NCBI GenBank assembly: GCA_002359215.1
Contig: DEMN01000012.1
Span: forward strand, 990,762-1,054,761
Length of the DNA stretch: 64,000 nt
Reading direction: 5' to 3'
Origin: Flavobacteriales bacterium UBA2669
GTDB taxonomy: Bacteria; Bacteroidota; Bacteroidia; Flavobacteriales_E; Vicingaceae
Shown here piece after piece: positions 16,886 to 25,796 of the stretch (the stretch's first letter is position 1; every line of letters begins with the position of its first letter). Made by a program: the position numbers and the translations under genes. The notes below the pieces were generated by a model, which did not search any database, was not told the DNA's origin, and worked only from the letters and a program-made list of their open reading frames with translations.

Positions 16886-19800
16886 TTGAGAAACTTAGTC
16901 CTATATAACTCTTCTGCCGGATCCGGAAAAACTTATACTTTAGTAAAAGAATTTTTGCTACGTGTATTGGCTGAAAATGCCGAATTTCCTGCTTATTACA
17001 AACATATTCTTGCCATAACTTTTACCAATAAAGCTGCCGCAGAAATGAAAGAAAGAGTGATTAAGGCACTCGAAGATTTTGCATCAGACCAACCATTAGA
17101 AGGTACTTCCAATTTTTTAATGAACGATTTATTGCTAAGTGAAGCTGAGGGCGGACTTGGAATAACAAAAGAAAAACTCATTAATAAAAGCGAAGTTGTT
17201 TTACGACATATTCTTCATCATTACAATGATTTAGCCATCAGTACCATTGATAAGTTTACCCATAAAATCATTAGAACTTTTGCTCACGATTTGCACTTGC
17301 CCATCAATTTTGAAATTGAACTGCAAGAAAGTGAAGTTTTAACAAAAGCAGTTGATTTACTTATTGCTCAAGTTGGAAAAGATGATAAAATAACCAAATT
17401 AATGGTTGATTTTTCTGTGTACAAAGCTAATGAAGAAGCCGGCTGGAATATTGAAAAAGACTTAATAAACTTTGCCCAAACTCTTTTACAGGAAAACGGC
17501 AGCTATTTTGCCAATCAACTTAATGAATTATCAGTTGATGATTTTTACCTCATAAAAAAAGAGCTGGAAACCATTATTACATCCTTTGAAGATGAAACTG
17601 AAAAAATAGCTAACGAAGCCTTAACCTTAATAAAATCTAAAGGCTTAGCCGATAATGATTTTAGTTCAAGTTATATCCCTAAATACTTCATCAAACACAT
17701 CAACAAAAACTACGAACCACCAACAAATTCTATTGTTAAAATGTTTGGTGGCGAACAAAATTGGTATGCACAAAAAACTCCTGAAAATATAAAGCAAATC
17801 ATTGATGGAATAACTAATGAACTTACTTCTTTCTACAATAGATTAGAAAATTTAAAAGTAGAAAAATACAGCGATTACCTTATTACCACATCTATCCATA
17901 AAAATATTTTTGTACTGGCAGTTATTAATGAAATTGAAAAATCTATTGAAAACATTAAACAAGAAAACAATGTACTTAGTTTCTCCGATTTCAATAAAAA
18001 AATTGCTCATGTAATTGCTAACGAATCTATTCCTTTTATTTATGAACGTTTGGGTGAAAAATATTACCATTATCTTATTGACGAATTTCAAGATACTTCT
18101 GTAATTCAGTGGTTCAATCTCATTCCGTTGGTAGATAATTCTTTAGCTAACAACAGATTTAACATGGTGGTTGGAGATGCCAAACAATCTATTTACAGAT
18201 GGAGAGGTGGCGAAGTAGAGCAAATTATTCAATTCCCTAAAATTGTAGAAAAAACAGGCATTATAAATAAAGAACTGCATACCATTAATGCTTCTTTTGA
18301 TAGAAACATCAACAGAAAAAATCTTAACAATAATTTTCGTTCTACTGCCGAAATTGTTGATTTTAACAACCAGTTTTTTCAGTTTGTAGCCCAACAAATG
18401 CCGGAGGAATATCAAAATCTTTATAAAGACCTTAACCAAGGTTTTAATCCTGAAAATACCGGTGGAGGAATAGAAATAAGCTTTTTTGAAACCGATGATA
18501 AAGAAGAATTGTTAGAGTTAAATGCACAGCAAACCTTACAGATAATTCATCAGCTAACAAAAGAAGGTTACCAACTAAACGATATTGCCATTCTTACACG
18601 AGCCAATAGTGAAGCGGCAGAAATAGCTTCATTTTTACTGGATAATAATATTGATGTTATTTCTTCAGAAAGCTTGTTGCTAAACAACTCTAAAGAGGTT
18701 AACTTTTTGGTTACTTTTTTAAAATACTTAATCTATCCTAACGAAAAAAGTATTCAATTGGCGTTGCTTTCTCTAATGCCGGATTCGTTAGCCAACGATG
18801 CGGCAATTTTTGAACTCTTTATTTCTTCATCATCAAAAAAAGAAGATGTATTGGCAACTTTCTTAAAAATGAACGATTTAGAGTTAGATAAAAACATCAT
18901 CAACCAGTTTTCGCTCTATGAGTTAACCGAATTTTTAATTAACCATTTTTCTTTGTCTGATGAAACCAACATTTACATTCAGTTTTTCTTAGATAAAGTG
19001 TATGAATTTACCGTAAAAAAAGGCAATTCTATCAACAGTTTTGTTGAATGGTGGAATGATAAAAGTGAAAAGTTTTCCATCATCATCCCTGAAGGAATTG
19101 AAGCGGTAAACATTATGACAATTCATAAATCTAAAGGATTGGAATTTCCAATTGTAATTTATCCTTTTGCCAATAATGCAGCAAGGGGCAATAATAGAAT
19201 GTTTTGGATAGAGAAAACACCGGTAGAAAAATTGCCTGTTGCCCTACTCCCAATGAATAAAGATATTTTAAACACCGAATACGCTTATATTTATCAAAAT
19301 GAAGAAAATAAAGCTATATTAGACCTTGTAAATGTACTCTATGTAGCATTTACTCGACCAAAAGACAGGTTGTATATTTTATCTAACTATGTTCCAAAAA
19401 AGAGTGAAAAAGTTGCCGCCAACCAGTTTCTTTATAACTATTGTACTAACTTCACTCCTATTAAAACAGCAGTACCCACGTACCGTTTCGGATTATTTAA
19501 CAAGAAAGATACTACCGAAAAACAAGCTGAACAAAGCAATAGCGATAAGTTTGGTAAGATCATCCACAACAATTGGAGAGAAAAAATAAAAATAAGCTTT
19601 CAAGCTCCAAAAGTCTGGGAAGTTGAAAATCCGGAACAGATTGGCGAACATGGATCTTCCATTCATGCTATTTTAGCTGATATTAAAACAGTCGCTGATA
19701 TTGAAAAAACAACTAACAGGTATGTGAGTAAAGGTATTATATCCATTGAAGAATCTAAAGAGTTATTGGTTCAACTACAAAATTTATTCAGTAATCCTGC

Positions 19801-20068
19801 TATACATTTTTTGTTTGATGATGTAGATGAAGTAAAAAATGAAACTTCTATTTTATTACCTTCCGGTGAAGTTTTCCAGCCCGACAGAGTGGTTATAAAA
19901 CAACAGACTGCTTATGTAATCGACTACAAAACAGGCGAAAGAAACAATAAACATAAAAAACAAATAACCAACTATATTGATGTCATCAGTAAAATTCCGG
20001 CTTATGCCAACTTTACTTTTAAAGGTTATATTTTGTATTTAAAAACGAATGAAGTTGTTGAAATTTAG
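16886..20068 (+). CDS. AddA/RecB-like UvrD-family helicase with C-terminal PD-(D/E)XK nuclease
   Basis: 1060 residues starting at TTG 16886. The P-loop SSAGSGKTYTLV is at residues 8-19, motif II YLIDEFQDTS lies near 390, GDAKQSIYRWRGG near 425, and motif V/VI segments are NIMTIHKSKGLEFP (near 745) and LYVAFTRPKDRLY (near 820). The extreme C-terminus contains QPDRVVIKQQTAYVIDYKTGE, the RecB-type nuclease motif with D and D-x-K. It would process double-strand breaks for recombination. The AddB-like partner normally needed is not adjacent here; the gene follows pfkA by 12 bp. Confidence 0.9.
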   Translation: MRNLVLYNSSAGSGKTYTLVKEFLLRVLAENAEFPAYYKHILAITFTNKAAAEMKERVIKALEDFASDQPLEGTSNFLMNDLLLSEAEGGLGITKEKLINKSEVVLRHILHHYNDLAISTIDKFTHKIIRTFAHDLHLPINFEIELQESEVLTKAVDLLIAQVGKDDKITKLMVDFSVYKANEEAGWNIEKDLINFAQTLLQENGSYFANQLNELSVDDFYLIKKELETIITSFEDETEKIANEALTLIKSKGLADNDFSSSYIPKYFIKHINKNYEPPTNSIVKMFGGEQNWYAQKTPENIKQIIDGITNELTSFYNRLENLKVEKYSDYLITTSIHKNIFVLAVINEIEKSIENIKQENNVLSFSDFNKKIAHVIANESIPFIYERLGEKYYHYLIDEFQDTSVIQWFNLIPLVDNSLANNRFNMVVGDAKQSIYRWRGGEVEQIIQFPKIVEKTGIINKELHTINASFDRNINRKNLNNNFRSTAEIVDFNNQFFQFVAQQMPEEYQNLYKDLNQGFNPENTGGGIEISFFETDDKEELLELNAQQTLQIIHQLTKEGYQLNDIAILTRANSEAAEIASFLLDNNIDVISSESLLLNNSKEVNFLVTFLKYLIYPNEKSIQLALLSLMPDSLANDAAIFELFISSSSKKEDVLATFLKMNDLELDKNIINQFSLYELTEFLINHFSLSDETNIYIQFFLDKVYEFTVKKGNSINSFVEWWNDKSEKFSIIIPEGIEAVNIMTIHKSKGLEFPIVIYPFANNAARGNNRMFWIEKTPVEKLPVALLPMNKDILNTEYAYIYQNEENKAILDLVNVLYVAFTRPKDRLYILSNYVPKKSEKVAANQFLYNYCTNFTPIKTAVPTYRFGLFNKKDTTEKQAEQSNSDKFGKIIHNNWREKIKISFQAPKVWEVENPEQIGEHGSSIHAILADIKTVADIEKTTNRYVSKGIISIEESKELLVQLQNLFSNPAIHFLFDDVDEVKNETSILLPSGEVFQPDRVVIKQQTAYVIDYKTGERNNKHKKQITNYIDVISKIPAYANFTFKGYILYLKTNEVVEI

Positions 20069-20103
20069 TAGCAATACCTTAGCTAATTTTAAAATAAAAA
20101 TTA

Positions 20104-20111
20104 TAGTTTTG
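20104..20111 (+). promoter_or_regulatory. -7 element TAGTTTTG
   Basis: TAnnTTTG match 29 nt before the ATG at 20141. Confidence 0.45.
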
Positions 20112-20140
20112 ATGTATAACTAAAAAACAAACAATTAAAT

Positions 20141-20521
20141 ATGGAAGAAACTACAAACAACAATGCTGTTCCTACACAAGACCCGGGGAAAACAGTGGCA
20201 ATTGTTAGCTACATTACACTAATTGGACTAATCATCGCTTTTGTAATGCACAGTGAACAAAGAAATAAATCTGAATTAGGTGCATTCCACCTTAGACAAG
20301 CATTAGGAATTTATCTTACTAGCTTTTCTATGATGATTGCAAGTTTTATATTGGTTTTCATCCCATTTATTGGATGGATGATAGCCATTTTAATTAACTT
20401 GTGCTATATCGGAATTTTTATATTCTGGATATTAGGACTTATTGGAGCTGTTAATGGCGAAAGAAAAGCCGTACCTCTTTTAGGAGCTTTTTATCAAAAT
20501 ATTTTAAAGGATATCAAGTAA
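20141..20521 (+). CDS. DUF4870-type small membrane protein
   Basis: 126 residues: a polar N-terminus of about 18 residues followed by three hydrophobic segments, with ELGAFHLRQALGIYL between the first two. The HLRQA motif and topology match the DUF4870/Tic20-like small membrane protein family. Function is unknown. It has its own -7 element at 20104-20111 and is closed by a hairpin terminator 23 bp after the stop. Confidence 0.8.
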   Translation: MEETTNNNAVPTQDPGKTVAIVSYITLIGLIIAFVMHSEQRNKSELGAFHLRQALGIYLTSFSMMIASFILVFIPFIGWMIAILINLCYIGIFIFWILGLIGAVNGERKAVPLLGAFYQNILKDIK

Positions 20522-20543
20522 GAGTATTATAACTTATTGCTAC

Positions 20544-20582
20544 AAAAAGAGCATTAACTAATATTAGTTAATGCTCTTTTTT
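20544..20582 (+). terminator. Intrinsic terminator
   Basis: Perfect hairpin AAAGAGCATTAACTA-ATAT-TAGTTAATGCTCTTT followed by a T-run, right after the DUF4870 gene. Confidence 0.92.
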
Positions 20583-20669
20583 ATGTAATTTATTATAAAA
20601 ATTTTCGACAAATTAGTAAGTATTGTGGAAATAAAAACAAAACTTTGTAAAAAAGAAATTATTAGCCAA

Positions 20670-21548
20670 ATGGAAAAATTTAGAGGAACAGGGGTTGCCA
20701 TTATTACTCCTTTCAATCAAGACAAAAGCATAGATTATAATGCATTAGAAAGATTAGTAGAATACCTCATTACAAACGGAGTAGATTACTTAGTAGTTCA
20801 AGGTACAACTGGAGAATCGGTAACCTTAACTAACGAAGAAAAAAAGCAAGTATTGGCTTTTGTGATTAAAGTAAACAACAACAGATTACCCATAGTACTT
20901 GGTTTAGGTGGTAATAACACACAAGCTATTCTAGATGCTCTTTCAACTACCGACTTTACCGGTGTTGATGCACTACTTTCAGTTAGTCCGTATTACAACA
21001 AACCTACCCAAGAAGGAATCTACCAACATTACAAAGCGATAGCTGAAAAGTCTCCTTTACCCATAATTTTATATAATGTTCCGGGAAGAACAAGCTCTAA
21101 CATAGCTGCTGCGACAACTTTACGACTTGCCAATGATTTTAAAAACATCATAGCTGTAAAAGAAGCTTCCGGAAATTTAGAACAATGTATGGAGATTATT
21201 CAACAAAAACCTGAAGGATTTTTAGTGATTTCCGGAGATGATGCTCTTACCCTACCTTTTATTGCTAGCGGTGGAGATGGTGTTATATCTGTAATTGCCA
21301 ATGCTTTTCCTAAAGGATTTTCTGATATGGTAAATGAAGCGTTAAACGGCAATATAGAAAATGCCAGAAAATTGCATTACCAACATTTTGAAATTATCAA
21401 CTATTTATTTTGTGATGGAAACCCTGCCGGAATTAAAGCTACGCTAAAAGTTTTAGGAATTACAGGTGATACAGTTCGTTTACCATTGGTTAATGTTACA
21501 GCTGCTACTTTTGAAAAAATAAAAATCTTAACCAACAAAATTATATAA
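20670..21548 (+). CDS. dapA: 4-hydroxy-tetrahydrodipicolinate synthase
   Basis: 292 residues from ATG 20670, the usual length; the frame runs back to a GTG at 20625, but MEKFRGTGVAIITPF is the typical N-terminus. The aldolase signature GTTGES is at 45-50, the active-site tyrosine is Tyr135 in YNVPGRT, and the Schiff-base lysine is Lys164 in AVKEASGN. It condenses pyruvate with aspartate semialdehyde in the diaminopimelate/lysine pathway. The msrA gene starts 6 bp after its stop. Confidence 0.96.
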   Translation: MEKFRGTGVAIITPFNQDKSIDYNALERLVEYLITNGVDYLVVQGTTGESVTLTNEEKKQVLAFVIKVNNNRLPIVLGLGGNNTQAILDALSTTDFTGVDALLSVSPYYNKPTQEGIYQHYKAIAEKSPLPIILYNVPGRTSSNIAAATTLRLANDFKNIIAVKEASGNLEQCMEIIQQKPEGFLVISGDDALTLPFIASGGDGVISVIANAFPKGFSDMVNEALNGNIENARKLHYQHFEIINYLFCDGNPAGIKATLKVLGITGDTVRLPLVNVTAATFEKIKILTNKII

Positions 21549-21554
21549 CTAATT

Positions 21555-22208
21555 TTGAAAAAGTTAAAAACCATCATATCAACTCTTACTTTAATATTAA
21601 TTTTTACAATATTTAGCTGTAATATGGAAGCAAAAAATAACAATAAACCTACAGAAAATACTAATGATACTACCACAACAGATACCATAACACTTGGTGC
21701 CGGATGTTTTTGGTGTGTCGAAGCTATTTTCGATCAATTAAAAGGAGTTGAAAAAGTAATTTCAGGGTATACTGGCGGAACTGTAAAAAATCCTTCTTAC
21801 AAAGAAGTATGCACTGGAAATACGGGGCATGCAGAAGTTTGCCAGGTGATATACAATCCTAACATTATTGCCACAGAAGAATTGTTGGAAGTTTTTTGGC
21901 AAACCCACGACCCTACAACCCTAAACAAACAAGGAGGTGATGTTGGTACTCAGTACCGTTCTGCTATTTTTTATCACAACGATGCTCAAAAACAAATTGC
22001 TGAAGCATACAAGCAACAACTTGACAGTTCCGATACCTTTAGCAACCCTATCGTTACCGAGATTACAGCTTTTACCAATTTTTATCCTGCCGAAGATTAT
22101 CATCAAGATTATTTTGAGTTAAATGGCGAACAACCATACTGCTCTGCTATTATCAAGCCTAAGGTAGAAAAGTTTAAAAAGAAATTTAAAGATAAATTAA
22201 AACCTTAG
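21555..22208 (+). CDS. msrA: Peptide-methionine (S)-S-oxide reductase MsrA, lipoprotein form
   Basis: 217 residues from a TTG start at 21555. The N-terminus is a lipoprotein signal: KK, a hydrophobic core, then IFSC with Cys22 as the lipidated residue. A disordered Asn/Thr-rich linker (23-44) leads to the MsrA domain with GCFWC at 50-54 (catalytic Cys51), YTGGTVKNPSYKEVCTGNTGHAE and the C-terminal EDYHQDYF. It reduces methionine sulfoxide in proteins. Being a lipoprotein it would repair periplasmic or outer-membrane proteins. It is co-transcribed with dapA. Confidence 0.96.
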   Translation: MKKLKTIISTLTLILIFTIFSCNMEAKNNNKPTENTNDTTTTDTITLGAGCFWCVEAIFDQLKGVEKVISGYTGGTVKNPSYKEVCTGNTGHAEVCQVIYNPNIIATEELLEVFWQTHDPTTLNKQGGDVGTQYRSAIFYHNDAQKQIAEAYKQQLDSSDTFSNPIVTEITAFTNFYPAEDYHQDYFELNGEQPYCSAIIKPKVEKFKKKFKDKLKP

Positions 22209-22234
22209 AATTTTTCTAAATTCAGATTTAAATT

Positions 22235-22242
22235 TAAATTTG
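22235..22242 (+). promoter_or_regulatory. -7 element TAAATTTG, start-proximal, for siaC-like gene
   Basis: TAnnTTTG match with 4 nt to the ATG at 22247, which predicts a leaderless mRNA. Confidence 0.5.
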
Positions 22243-22246
22243 TGGA

Positions 22247-22624
22247 ATGGATAATTTACTAATTGAAGGAACAATTAATACTCCCAAGATAGATTTTAAT
22301 GCAACAACCAACTTGTTAAAAATTTGGGGACGCTCTATTCCTGAACATCCCATTAACTTCTATAAACCTATAGAAAATTGGCTAGATACTTACATAACTA
22401 CATCTCCGGAAGAAATTACATTAGAAATTTACCTCGATTACTTAAACACACATTCAACCGAGTGTATGTATATCTTACTTAAAAAATTAGCCAACTATCA
22501 ATCAACACTATCAAAAAACGTAAAAGTAGTGTGGCTTTATGATGAAGATGATGAAGACATGGAATCTATGGGTGAAGATATTAGTGATATTGTTAAGCTT
22601 CCTATAGAGTTAAAAACGCTCTAA
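22247..22624 (+). CDS. SiaC family (DUF1987) regulatory phosphoprotein, orphan
   Basis: 125 residues. The order TPKIDFNATTNLLKIWGRSIPEHP (start) and LEIYLDYLNTHSTECMYILL (about 59-78) is the DUF1987/SiaC signature. In Pseudomonas, SiaC is phosphorylated on a threonine (Thr68, from memory) by kinase SiaB, dephosphorylated by SiaA, and activates the diguanylate cyclase SiaD. Here Thr68 falls in NTHST. No SiaA, SiaB or cyclase gene is nearby: the neighbours are msrA and aminopeptidase P. The partner is therefore encoded elsewhere or the role differs. Confidence 0.85.
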   Translation: MDNLLIEGTINTPKIDFNATTNLLKIWGRSIPEHPINFYKPIENWLDTYITTSPEEITLEIYLDYLNTHSTECMYILLKKLANYQSTLSKNVKVVWLYDEDDEDMESMGEDISDIVKLPIELKTL

Positions 22625-22687
22625 ATACATCAACAAAATACAGTAATCTATAGCATAATTGCTATTACAACAAAAAAATATAAACAC

Positions 22688-23977
22688 ATGAAATACAATC
22701 CTCTTAATCAGCAAACATTTATAAACAACAGAAAAAGAGTAACAGAGATGATGCAACCTGCATCTATGGCTGTTTTCAATTCAAACGATATTATGCCAAC
22801 CAATGCTGATGGGACCATGCCCTTTCGTCAGAATAACGATTTACTTTATGTTTCCGGAATTGATCAAGAGGAATCGATAGTTATATTATTTCCGGAAGCT
22901 AATAATCCGGCACATAGAGAAATACTATTTGTTAAAGAAACCAGTGAAATAATTGCCATTTGGGAGGGTGCTAAATTTACTAAAGAAGAAGCTACGGCTC
23001 TTTCAGGCATTAAAACTGTTTTTTGGACCAGCCAATTTGAACAAGTTTTCCATCAATTAACTACAGAGGCAACAACCATTTATCTTAATCAAAATGAACA
23101 TCTAAGAGCTGTAAATACTGTTGAGACAAGAGATGATAGGTTTAGAAAACTTTGTCAAACCAAATACCCACTACATCAATACGAAAGGCTAGCTCCTATC
23201 ATGAGAACAGTTAGAGCTATCAAATCCACTACTGAAATTGAAATGATTCAACACGCTTGTAATATTACTGAAAAAGGTTTTAGAAGAGTATTAGACTTTG
23301 TTAAACCTGGCGTAACAGAATATGAAATCCAAGCAGAATACATGCACGAATTTTTAAGAAACCGTTCTAGAGGGTTTGCTTATGAACCTATAATTGCCTC
23401 AGGGTATAATGCTTGTGTATTACATTACGTAGAAAATAAAGCTACCTGTAAAGAAGGAGAAGTTATTTTAATGGATGTTGGTGCTGAATACGGTAACTTT
23501 GCTTCTGATATGACCAGATGTATTCCTGTAAGCGGGAAATTTAGCAACAGACAAAAAGATGTTTATAATTCTGTACTTAAAGTGATGAAAGCTGCTACAG
23601 CCATGTTAGTTCCGGGAACTAAAATTGATGACTACCACAAAGAAGTAGGCAAAATAATGGAAAATGAACTAATTTATTTAGGATTACTTGATAAACATGA
23701 TATTGCCAAACAAGATCCTAATAATCCGGCTTACAAAAAATACTTCATGCACGGAACTTCTCATCATCTAGGATTAGACGTACACGATGTAGAAAACAGA
23801 AACAGACCGTTAGAAGCAGGAATGGTACTAACGGTAGAGCCTGGAATTTACATAAGAGAAGAAGCTTTAGGCATCCGTTTAGAAAATGATGTGGTGGTAA
23901 CCAATGACGGACAACCTTTCGATTTAATGAAAAATATTCCTTTAGAAGCTGAAGAAATTGAAGATTTGATGAACTAA
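22688..23977 (+). CDS. pepP: Xaa-Pro aminopeptidase (aminopeptidase P, M24B)
   Basis: 429 residues. The aminopeptidase P N-terminal domain covers about 1-140 and the pita-bread metallopeptidase domain about 175-425. Metal ligands are visible in LMDVGAEYGNFASDMTR (two aspartates), GTSHHLGLDVHD (histidine), TVEPGIYI (glutamate) and GIRLENDVVVT (glutamate). It removes N-terminal residues preceding proline in the cytoplasm. There is no signal peptide. It stands 63 bp after the SiaC-like gene and converges with the dehydrogenase gene 5 bp away. Confidence 0.95.
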   Translation: MKYNPLNQQTFINNRKRVTEMMQPASMAVFNSNDIMPTNADGTMPFRQNNDLLYVSGIDQEESIVILFPEANNPAHREILFVKETSEIIAIWEGAKFTKEEATALSGIKTVFWTSQFEQVFHQLTTEATTIYLNQNEHLRAVNTVETRDDRFRKLCQTKYPLHQYERLAPIMRTVRAIKSTTEIEMIQHACNITEKGFRRVLDFVKPGVTEYEIQAEYMHEFLRNRSRGFAYEPIIASGYNACVLHYVENKATCKEGEVILMDVGAEYGNFASDMTRCIPVSGKFSNRQKDVYNSVLKVMKAATAMLVPGTKIDDYHKEVGKIMENELIYLGLLDKHDIAKQDPNNPAYKKYFMHGTSHHLGLDVHDVENRNRPLEAGMVLTVEPGIYIREEALGIRLENDVVVTNDGQPFDLMKNIPLEAEEIEDLMN

Positions 23978-23982
23978 AAGCC

Positions 23983-25185
23983 CTACATCCCTTCTAAATA
24001 GTCTCTTAAATACTCGTAGGTTTCTGTTAAATCGCCATTTTCGCAAATGGTAGCATTTTTAATAATGTTTAGTTTATCATCAATTAAGTGAGGTAAAACA
24101 TTATCTATAAATTCTCTGCCAAAATCAGCAGATGCATCTTTGGGTAATTCACAAGGAAGATTGTCAACTGACATAACAGTAATGGCATCAACATTATCAA
24201 ACATTACTTCTTTTTCTTGTTGAGGATCATAACCATAAAGCGGTTCTTTTATGGTTGATGGTCTTAATGTACAAGCAACAGGTCCGTCAATATCGCAACT
24301 GATATCACCAACCACTTTTATATTAAAGTCAGGAGATTTTGCATCTTGACGAGAAAAAATAAACGGAGCTTCTTCATCCCAAAAATGACCTGAAATGTAC
24401 ATGTCGGCAACTTTAGCAAATCGAAAAAAATCACCTTCAAATTCAGTAGGATTATCAAAAAAATCTTGAGAATCAAACGATTTTCCGTCTTTTCGTTTAT
24501 TATAATCATGAACATTAAGCTGTGTATATATCGGCTCATTAAATGACTGATTTAGAAACTCACCTGGAGTCACTTTTTTAATGCCGATAACATCTAATAT
24601 TTCAACAATTCCTCCTGCTACTCTACCTCCACCCGTTATCACAATTTTATAATTATTAGGAAGTTTCACTTTTTTAAGTTCTGCTTCCATTTCTTTTCTA
24701 TCATCACACAAATAAGCTCTTTGTAAGTCAAAAGTTTTTTCTCTTTTACCGTAAGCAAAAAAACTATTATAACAACCAACAACTCCGGCATATCTTCCAA
24801 AACCTATTAATCTTCTTCCTTCAATATCTGTAATGGCTTCATAATCTACCATTTTAATATTTTTGTTTATCATTTCTAATAACAAAGCTCTGTTGTATGG
24901 TTGTTTTTTTATGGTATGGGAAAAATAAAAATAGGTTTTATTGGCAATTAAATTTTTTATAGGCACTTCTTTTACCCCCATCAAGACATCACAATCATCA
25001 ATATTTTCAACAACTTCAATACCTGCATTAGTATATTCCTCGTCCTTAAACCTTCTTACATCACTTTTTTGAACAACCAATTCCACAGCAGGAAATTTAG
25101 ATTTCACTTCAGCACATTGCTCAGGAGACATAGGAACTCTTTCATCGCTAGGAATTTTCCCTTCTTTTATAATGCCAATTTTCAT
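23983..25185 (-). CDS. Saccharopine dehydrogenase-like/alanine dehydrogenase N-terminal domain NAD(P) oxidoreductase
   Basis: 400 residues from ATG 25185; the longer start at 25218 lies within the -7 element. The N-terminal MKIGIIKEGKIPSDERVPMSP is the AlaDh_PNT substrate-binding domain, and VITGGGRVAGGIVEIL near 190-205 is the dinucleotide-binding loop. The arrangement fits lysine-forming saccharopine dehydrogenase (LYS1-like) proteins, widespread in Bacteroidota, where the true substrate is not settled. The promoter is among the best in the window: TATATTTG at 25216-25223 with a TTG 20 nt further upstream. Confidence 0.85.
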   Translation of the reverse strand: MKIGIIKEGKIPSDERVPMSPEQCAEVKSKFPAVELVVQKSDVRRFKDEEYTNAGIEVVENIDDCDVLMGVKEVPIKNLIANKTYFYFSHTIKKQPYNRALLLEMINKNIKMVDYEAITDIEGRRLIGFGRYAGVVGCYNSFFAYGKREKTFDLQRAYLCDDRKEMEAELKKVKLPNNYKIVITGGGRVAGGIVEILDVIGIKKVTPGEFLNQSFNEPIYTQLNVHDYNKRKDGKSFDSQDFFDNPTEFEGDFFRFAKVADMYISGHFWDEEAPFIFSRQDAKSPDFNIKVVGDISCDIDGPVACTLRPSTIKEPLYGYDPQQEKEVMFDNVDAITVMSVDNLPCELPKDASADFGREFIDNVLPHLIDDKLNIIKNATICENGDLTETYEYLRDYLEGM

Positions 25186-25215
25186 AGTTATAAATTTAAA
25201 AACTTTAATAATTCG

Positions 25216-25246
25216 CAAATATAAGCTAAAACGCTTCTTTTAGCAA
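25216..25246 (-). promoter_or_regulatory. Promoter with -7 TATATTTG and -33 TTG for the saccharopine dehydrogenase-like gene
   Basis: Minus strand: -33 TTG (25244-25246), 20-nt spacer, -7 TATATTTG (25216-25223). The ATG at 25185 is 30 nt downstream. The spacing fits known Flavobacterium promoters. Confidence 0.7.
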
Positions 25247-25276
25247 TTGTTAACTTATGATATGAGTAAAAAAGTT

Positions 25277-25284
25277 TAACTTTG
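25277..25284 (+). promoter_or_regulatory. -7 element TAACTTTG for tmRNA
   Basis: TAnnTTTG match 27 nt upstream of the predicted mature 5' end of the tmRNA at 25312. Confidence 0.55.
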
Positions 25285-25311
25285 TATAAGTTCTTTGGAA
25301 TATTACTAAAT

Positions 25312-25712
25312 GGGGTCGTTTTTGGCTTTGACAGCAAGATGAATGACTAGGTAAGCATGTCGAGCATTGTGAGTTGGCTCGTAAATATCGGCTCTCAAAT
25401 CGCTAACTGGCGAAGATAACTATGCAATGGCTGCGTAATCACGACTAAGTCGGATAACCTTCATCCTCGCTGAAGTACAGTAGGCAGGACCATTACTCCT
25501 CAAAAATATTGTCTGTTTATTTTTGGTTAAGGAGTATCAATTTTTCAGACTAGCCTTTGTGATGTTTCTAAGCATAGGTTAAACAACAGAAACTTAAGAT
25601 TAAAATTGGTTGTCTTTTACCTGTTTTATTCCTAACAATTAATAAAAGAATACACATGTAGAAAGCTTACGATTTCCTTGTTTGGACGAGGGTTCGAATC
25701 CCTCCGACTCCA
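25312..25712 (+). ncRNA. ssrA: tmRNA (transfer-messenger RNA)
   Basis: About 401 nt. The 5' end GGGGTCG (25312-25318) pairs with CGACTCC (25705-25711) to form the acceptor stem, with A25712 as discriminator; CCA is not encoded and must be added. The T-arm GGTTCGAATCC (25691-25701) and the 5' TTTGACAGCA segment are tmRNA hallmarks. The tag frame GGC-GAA-GAT-AAC-TAT-GCA-ATG-GCT-GCG-TAA (25409-25438) gives GEDNYAMAA, a degradation tag ending in AMAA rather than the common ALAA. The exact resume codon is inferred. It rescues stalled ribosomes with SmpB. It is a one-piece gene with its own promoter and a terminator. Confidence 0.96.
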
Positions 25713-25713
25713 C

Positions 25714-25751
25714 AAAAAAAACCGATAATAAAAATGTTATCGGTTTTTTTT
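25714..25751 (+). terminator. Intrinsic terminator of tmRNA
   Basis: A-run, ACCGATAA (25721-25728), 8-nt loop, TTATCGGT (25737-25744), then a T-run. It overlaps a spurious upstream ATG of the next gene at 25734. Confidence 0.93.
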
Positions 25752-25796
25752 ATATCTTTATTTTTTTATTATTCCGCTAATAATGAAAATCTTATT

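Noticed and set aside
20625..20669. GTG start of dapA at 20625
   Set aside because: It adds 15 residues not typical of DapA; MEKFRGTGVAIITPF at 20670 is the usual N-terminus.
22688..23977. Missing frameshift or start problem in pepP
   Set aside because: The full set of metal ligands and normal length make it intact.
25185..25218. ATG 25218 as start of the saccharopine dehydrogenase-like gene
   Set aside because: It overlaps the -7 element at 25216-25223; MKIGIIKEGK at 25185 is the typical N-terminus.
25734..25796. Longer start for the T9SS cargo gene at 25734
   Set aside because: This ATG lies inside the tmRNA terminator hairpin and would bury the signal peptide; ATG 25797 gives a proper one.
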